A stretch of DNA of 64,000 bases from Gamarada debralockiae (Eukaryota; Ascomycota; Leotiomycetes; Helotiales; Hyphodiscaceae), in assembly GCA_002803225.1 (NCBI GenBank), contig NXFV01001303.1, forward strand, positions 24,572-88,571. The letters run 5' to 3'. The translations under genes were made by a program, and so were the position numbers. Position 1 is the stretch's first letter. Each line of letters starts with the position of its first letter. Shown here one piece after another: positions 57,721-64,000 of the stretch. Below the pieces are notes generated by a model. That model was not told the DNA's origin and ran no database searches. It was given only the letters and a program-made list of their open reading frames with translations.

Positions 57721-59085
57721 TTGGGATGCTGAGGAACATAAAGAACGGGGGAAATCAAAGCGCGAGAATAGTATAACACGATTAGATTGATGGTCTCCAC
57801 CGCGGAGCAGTACTTCCTGGCGTTGTCTAAGGCTCGGAACCTGCAGATGCCGCTGCCGTCAATCAGATCACTCGACGGGCATCCTCCAAACGACCAAACA
57901 CTCATTGACGATGCGAGGATTGGAGGGAACAGCGCGTATGCTCTCTGATGGATGTTGCAAGTAACTGTGCGATTGTAAGCTAATGTAACACAGAGATCAT
58001 GCAAATCAGTCAAATCCTCGAAACTCTTATCAGCGTTGTCCGCAACCAGATCCTCACCCGCCCTTCACAACAAGTCGGCTTCAATAAGACATCGCTCATA
58101 TTACAAGTCGGATTTGGAGGAGAGGAGGATGTTATTGTGCAGTTGGCAGATTTTAGTTGGGATAAGGTCTAGAGGCTGTGGTTCGAAGGGGAGACCAAGG
58201 AAAGGAGAATTCGATAAGCTTGGATTGAGGAACAAGATCGGATAACTGGCAGATGGAACAACAAATATCAACGGAGATTACCCAGAGTCTAGCTTTCATT
58301 GAAGGAAATCCAATTGCAGGGCAACCAAGCTGCTGAATCAAACCATCAATGCGCTTCCGATAACTGAACATCTTGATCCATCTAATCAAAAGCTTCCGCT
58401 ACCGATCGTTTCAATAGGTGATTGGCTTTAAAAATGACGCCTATTTGATGAATCACTGGCGGCTTTGACCATTGGTGATCGAATAACCCATCTCATAAGT
58501 CATTGACCGCTTCATTTATGCAGTCCACGAAAAGGAGGAGCGCTTTTCTACGTTGCATGTGAATACATCCGCCTTGCTTTTATCAAGAAGTCAGAAAGTC
58601 CCCTTTCCTGAATATACAGTGGTCTCTCTCATCCGCAAACTCCTTCAACAACTCCTCCAACAAACTTCAACTCCTCCATCGATAACCTTAAGCCTCTACC
58701 CATCCCAACAATCGACAGAAAGCTCCAACAAACAATGACCTCGAGTGTCCGCCCACACCCACAACGGAGAAGAGTCAATCAGACTGCCATAAAAGTTAAA
58801 GGCACTGTTAAGGATAGCAAAATCAAAGTAGAACAAGAAGTTGTATGCTTTTCGTGACTGAACGCGCTTATCTGACCAAATAATTTCTAAGCTCTTTTTG
58901 GCTCTCTGATGATACCCAAACTGATGCCATACAGACCAGCGCCGGTATTTCTTAGTCCACCGCCTTCCACAGCAACCTCTGTATAAAACCATCGGGCCTC
59001 CACTTTGTAGAGTAGAATACTTCCAATCAAATAGTATATACGTTCATGGGAGTCCGCCATCTCTAACAATTTATACCGGCTACTA
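57721..59085. other. Degraded coding traces, no gene named
   Basis: A plus-strand frame at about 57,790-57,946 reads AEQYFLALSKARNLQMPLPS, and another at 58,080-58,180 reads SLILQVGFGGEEDVIVQLAD; both end in stops. They may be the 3' half of the frameshifted 2EXR gene or a separate relic. A 40-codon ATG frame at 58735-58857 (MTSSVRPHPQRRRVNQTAIK) is followed at 59.1 kb by RIP DNA and could be a truncated first exon. Confidence 0.3.
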
Positions 59086-62000
59086 TCACTGGGGGCCGCT
59101 TCTAACTTTCTGTCTACTCCTACGCCCTTGATATAAGAGTATTATTCCTACCCTTATAATGAAGTTTGGAGTTAATAATCTCCCCCGGCGAGTCACGAAC
59201 TGTCCTTACTAGCTTACTTCTACTTCCGAGGTCAGCTACAGCGCTTCTTTAGCTCTTCCTCAACCGTACATCACTTTGCCTAATAGCTAGCTAGCCCCGC
59301 TTTTAGACCCTACTTTCTACCTACATCACGCTCCTATGCCCTTAGGAGAGTATTATTACTGTCCTTTAGATAAAGGAAAGCAGGAGTCGATGATTCCTTT
59401 CTAGCGTCACTTCTTCTTCGGAGGTCGGCCACGGTACTTCAGTACTATCTCTCTATACGTATCACATCGTTTAGTAACTAAATAGTCTTCTATTTTAGGC
59501 CGCTTTCGTCCCTCTCTACTTCTGCCCTATACGTATTGAATCTCTGTCTCGAACTTATCTATTAACTCCTTTATATCAAGTTCAGACTCAGCCAACTATA
59601 TCTCCTTCTATCTGACCTTATAGTGTTTCTTATTACTAATAATCTTCTAGCCAGTGATTTTCTCGATTTCCTATTCACAATAGGGACCTATAGCTAGATC
59701 GACTGATTAAGATTCTTTGAAGTTAGTAGTAATATCTTATCTCTACTCTTTTCCCCGAGGTATTAATATTTCTTAGGAAAATATAAGATAGTATACTAGT
59801 TTCGACCGAACTATCTTTAAGGTGAAATATCTATAGATAGGAATTTCTTTACTCTCCTAGATATTCTCAGTTGATATTATTATCTCTTGACTTAAGACGT
59901 TAATAGAATAAGTAGAAGGGCTTTCTTCTGTTTCGATTACTTACTTTACCCGCTTTCGAGGACGTAGTTACTTTCCTCTATCGGAGTTACTATCGGCATA
60001 ATTTTCGTTATTTGAATTATCAGTACTTTTATCCTTAATAATTTACAGATGAATTTGCTGTTTATAGCTCGGATCAGTGATAAGAGCGTATATTTGGCGT
60101 ATTTCTAAGTTAGTAGATTAGAGTATAGTAGAAGTAGAGTTAGTAGATAACAGGCGTAGGCTTTTGTAGTAAGTATATCTAAGAGTATGTTTTCGGCCGC
60201 GATGTTCTGGCGGAGATTTAGTATCAAGGTCTGATAGCTGGCGGGCCGCTGCTATTTCTAGTTAGGGTTAAGTATAATCGCAAGAACTATCCTATATAGA
60301 AATAGCGCTATCGAAGGTTAGATTATTATAAGAAGCAGCTAATAACTTTCGTCGTCTCGCAGAGAGCGCTTTAATACTTTTCTTATCCTCTCTATTTCTA
60401 GATAAGATATTAAAGCCCTAATCTTCTAGCTCCTTTATACTTCTTATAATATCTATATTTATCTATAGCGTACTAGCGTAGTATATAATAGAGCTACGAT
60501 TAGGGGAAGTTGACTTTAGACGATCAGGAGAAGGCAGAAGCTCGAAGTTATAGACTATATTATTACTACTATTATAACTTTCGTTATAATAGCTACCGAT
60601 AAAGCGTTTTAAACTAACTATAATTTCCAGGTAAAATCTATTACTACCTAGTAGCTTACTATCTATAACGTATAGATTATTAGAATAGGTCTTAACTATA
60701 AGATTAGTATCAAGATCACAATAGTTAGTTACTAATCTAGCTCCTCTAGATCTATTATTACTTAATATAATTAAGTCTACTATACTATTAGTAAGGATTG
60801 TAATAGAATTAGAAGACTAGGTATACTAACCTTACGGGCTCTCTGCTATTGGGCAGCTAGAATCAGCAGGACTACTGACTTAAGTTAGATTATTAGCCTC
60901 CTTAATTATACTACTAGTACTTAGTTCTATACTTACTAGAGTACTGTTTTAATTTGCGTTTAACGAAGATCTCTCTATAATTAGGAGAGAGTTACTATTA
61001 TCGAACTAGTTAGTTTTCGGAAAATCTCGTAATACTATCAAATTCCCTTTAGAATATTAGAGATAATAATTATTCTAGGAATTTCTACGTATATCTTCTA
61101 CTAGAACGATGTTCTATATAGGATTACTTTTGCCTGGATATTTAACTATATTATAATCTCTCTAAACTATATTCTATTGGTTTCACTATTCAATAGTTTG
61201 CTATATATTATTAACGGAAATAGGTAGAATAGGCCCTATAGGCGCAAGGGAAGCTATATATCCTAACGAATAAGGAGACTAGCTAGTATAGGTCGAGATA
61301 GAGGGATTATAAAATTCAATATTATCTATTATATGAATTTAGGCAGATGACCAAATATTCTAAGTTATATTTAAGAAGAATTTTTTATAAGAGGAAGAAG
61401 TAACTTGATTTAAATAAAAAGTTATATACGCTACTAGATCCTTATCCTTAGCAGTAACTCTCTAATATAGCGAAATACCCGAATATCTCTAGGGAAGAGA
61501 GCTTTAGACTTCTGCCTATGTATATCTTTTATAGGGATTTCTCCTATATAATCTATTATTACGAAATTTCCTCTAATTAACTACTCTAGTCTAAAGTCTA
61601 TTCTCTCCTTATGTTACGGCATATAAACACAGTAAGGACTAGCCCGTAGTTAAGGATAGCTAGCTCTAAACCAAAGGGGGGCAAATAGCTAGGAAGGAGA
61701 GGTATAAAGCCGAGGGAGATCTAGCTACTATCTTACGTATCGTAAGATTTTGCCTAAATCACGCTAAGATAACGATAGTAATCCTGCCTCTACCTACTCT
61801 GTACATAAATTTCTTTAAATCTAAGGCAGAGCTAACCTACTTAAAGATATAGTTACTATACTCTTATCCTGCTACGTACCACAGCTACTATGTAATACTC
61901 GGCGGAGTAACTGTATAAAGGGACTACTAAGAGTAAGCCTCTACTATTATAATCACTAAGAAGTATAGCTATAAGGATTATAATAGCGTAGCAGGAGCTC

Positions 62001-62640
62001 AGCTAGGCTTACTTGTATTTTAGCTAATATAATATAATCCAAGGAGAGCTGCTATCGCGAAAATCAAGAGAACTGAATTTAGAGTAGTATATCAAGAGTC
62101 TAGGCTCAAAAACGCTATATCGTTCAGGTTTTCAGCTGCGGCAAGGCCGATAAAGGACTGTACTAAGCGGGTCTCGATACGAGGGACGGTATATAACGAA
62201 GGAGGATAGATAGGCCAGAAGTAGGGAAGGAGAAGCGCTAGAGAAGGAGGTATTTTCCTAACTAGTTACGTCGCAGAATCAGCAGAAGAGCGTTTAGCTC
62301 CTCCACTGCTTATACTAGCCTAACCACGAACGGTTCTGCAGTCGGAATCTCTCATATCCAGTATCAGGATCGCGAGGGTTTTTTGCTATTAGGCATATCT
62401 TCATAGCGATAAGACAGATCAGACTTAAGGCCTACGTAAAGAGGGGAGCTAACACCGAGAACAGGGTTGCACAGCGTGCTTCTGCAGTACTGCAACCGGG
62501 ATCTCTAGCATCCGGCCCCGCCCAATCACGAGTGAGACCTGTTGAAGAAGCGGCGACAAGGAAGTAGATAGATCGAGGTCGAGGTTGAGAGGAGAGCAGC
62601 GGAAGAAAAAAGTAGCAGCAGATCGTGGAGGTATTACTAG
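59086..62640 (-). repeat. RIP-degraded element with minus-strand coding relic
   Basis: TA-rich and CA-poor. The minus strand carries a protein-like frame whose C-terminus is clear at about 59,870-59,405: ESKEIPIYRYFTLKIVRSKL, PYCE, EIEKITG, KIISNKKHYKVR, then LAESELDIKELIDKFETEIQ, GRSREGRKRPKIEDYLVTKR and a basic end KYRGRPPKKK with stop TGA. Interruptions are TAG/TAA at likely Gln or Trp codons. The gene probably starts near 62.6 kb. The family is not recognised. The ending suits a DNA-binding protein of a multi-copy element. Confidence 0.5.
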
Positions 62641-63150
62641 AGAGGGATTCGGACTTAGAGGGTTGGGAAGGTTGCGAACTGAGAGGGTTTAAAATATCTA
62701 CTCTCTAACGATGCAATCTTATCTATCGGATCAATCTGCGCTCATATTCGGGCTGTCGCAGCTAGGTAGAGGGAGTAGGATAGTTATCGTGCTCGATGTA
62801 AGGAGATTGGTGTAGTAGGGAGAAAGGTAGGCACAGGGGAGAGTATGACCGAGACTGAGGCTAGGTAGACCCGATATTGCATAAGGAAGAAAGGGGCGGG
62901 AAGACGTAAGATCAGTTGAGGAGTAAAGATAGGAATTGAGAGAGTGAAGAAGTGGGAGACAGGAGGGGTTCTTATAGACGACGTCGAAAAGCAGCGCCCT
63001 GATGAAGCGAGGGCGCCTTGGCCCGAATTGGCTAAGCTAAACCCGAACGGGCAGACGCGAATCCCAAACAGGCCACGCTAAACCCGAAACGGGCTTCTCT
63101 AAGCCTACGCCGTACCTCGCCCCTGTCTTCCGTGCCCCACTAACTGTCAC
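62641..63150. other. GC-richer flank between two RIP zones
   Basis: Contains purine-rich runs and short direct repeats of AACCCGAA-CGGGC type (about 63,025-63,110: CTAAACCCGAACGGGC and CTAAACCCGAAACGGGC). There is no open frame of note. It could be the 5' leader or terminal part of the element to its left. Confidence 0.4.
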
Positions 63151-63154
63151 ACAG

Positions 63155-64000
63155 AATACTTTTTAATTAAATAATTAATTTATTAAGATCTTAAACTTTA
63201 TATTACTTATATTTACTTTTATAAAAACTATAAGATTAATTTTATAGTATACTTTATAGTTTTTTAATTTTATAAAAAACTCTTTTTTTTATATATTAAA
63301 AAAATAATTAATTTTATTTAATTTAATAATAATAATAATAAGACTTTTACCCTTTATAATAAAATTATTATCTATAGTAAAGTATAATTTATTAAATTCT
63401 TTGCTTTTAGTTTAGCTATAGTTTAAAATTAATTTAATAAAGTTAATCTTTAGAATATAAAAACTTTTAATTTAATTAATAGTAAAATTATTAAACTTTT
63501 TAATACTTTAGTTTAATCTTAAAACTTAATTTAAAAAATTATAATAAATATTAAGAAAAGAAATATTATCTTTTTTTATTTATTATCTTTACTTAAAATC
63601 TCTTTATAATTAATAATACTTATTATATTTTATTTTTAATTAAATTTATTAAAATTAAAGATAATAGAACTTTTAAAAATAAAGTATTTATAATAGATTT
63701 TATTTAATATTATAAGGATTTATTAATCCTAAAGAAGCCTTAATATAGTAATTAATTTAATATTATTATTTTTAAAGCTTATATTATTTTAAAAGAATAT
63801 AAACTTTTTTTAATTTCTTAGTTAATTAATATAAGTATAGTAACTCTTTTATTATACTAGAATATAATAAATAGCTTAATAATATAAGATAAAGTAATAA
63901 TATTATAGTTATTAACTTATAGTAAATTAATATTATTTAATATTATAATAAAGCCTTTAGTTACTTATAAGAACTTAAAGAGTACTTTTATAATAATACT
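63155..64000. repeat. Extreme AT-rich sequence, CpA/TpG nearly exhausted
   Basis: Almost all bases are A or T. The remaining C occurs almost only before T or C, and the remaining G almost only after A or G. CA, TG and CG are practically absent (a rare TG is at about 63,403 in TTTGCTTTTA). This is RIP run nearly to completion. The original element cannot be read. It continues beyond the window. Confidence 0.75.

Noticed and set aside
63155..64000. Mitochondrial insertion
   Set aside because: The near absence of CA/TG with retained CT/AG is a RIP pattern, and no mitochondrial gene could be read.
1..64000. tRNA or rRNA genes and telomere repeats
   Set aside because: No B-box-like segment with a matching cloverleaf, no rRNA-like stretch and no TTAGGG array was seen by eye; a covariance-model scan could overturn this.

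Overview
The window looks like filamentous ascomycete (Pezizomycotina) nuclear DNA. A leotiomycete-like lineage is a plausible guess that I cannot prove. The protein families point this way: a Gti1/Pac2 (WOPR) regulator, a LaeA-like methyltransferase, a fungal_trans_2 (Zn2Cys6-type) regulator, a 2EXR protein, a DUF8035-like protein, a DAL5-like MFS transporter and short introns with CTAAC or GCTGAC branch sites. It is a compartmentalised, subtelomere-like or accessory region. Long stretches are depleted of CpA/TpG and filled with TpA, which is the signature of repeat-induced point mutation (RIP). Small islands of normal-composition genes lie between them, and many of these are broken.

Layout. 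1-6.9 kb: RIP-degraded DNA with two islands of unassigned sequence and a 73-bp tandem repeat. 6.9-8.5 kb: an intact island with a small Cys-rich protein, a kinase-like protein and a Myb-like fragment. 8.5-24.6 kb: RIP-degraded element relics, the most legible being a minus-strand JmjC-domain gene (about 16-18.2 kb). 24.9-27.4 kb: an alpha/beta hydrolase pseudogene and an unknown pseudogene. 28.8-34.8 kb: more RIP-degraded DNA. 34.7-42.7 kb: a gene island with a LaeA-like methyltransferase pseudogene, a 49-51 bp minisatellite, an unknown multi-exon repeat-rich locus, a small convergent gene and an MFS relic. 42.7-45 kb: RIP-affected DNA with a decodable unknown coding relic. 45-59 kb: the most gene-rich part, with the WOPR gene, a dsRBD-like fragment, a local duplication, a DUF8035-like gene, a fungal_trans_2 pseudogene, an unknown two-exon gene and a 2EXR pseudogene. 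59.1-62.7 kb: a RIP-degraded minus-strand element. 63.2-64 kb: almost pure A/T, where CpA, TpG and CpG are nearly exhausted.

How it fits together. Many stop codons in the broken genes are TAG or TAA where a Gln (CAG/CAA) or Trp (TGG) codon is expected, so the damage is RIP-like even in single genes at the edges of repeat blocks. The genes do not form an obvious pathway or biosynthetic cluster. Several belong to regulator or expanded families (WOPR, fungal_trans_2, LaeA-like, JmjC, kinase-like, Myb-like). The window reads as a fast-evolving accessory compartment, not as an operon-like system.
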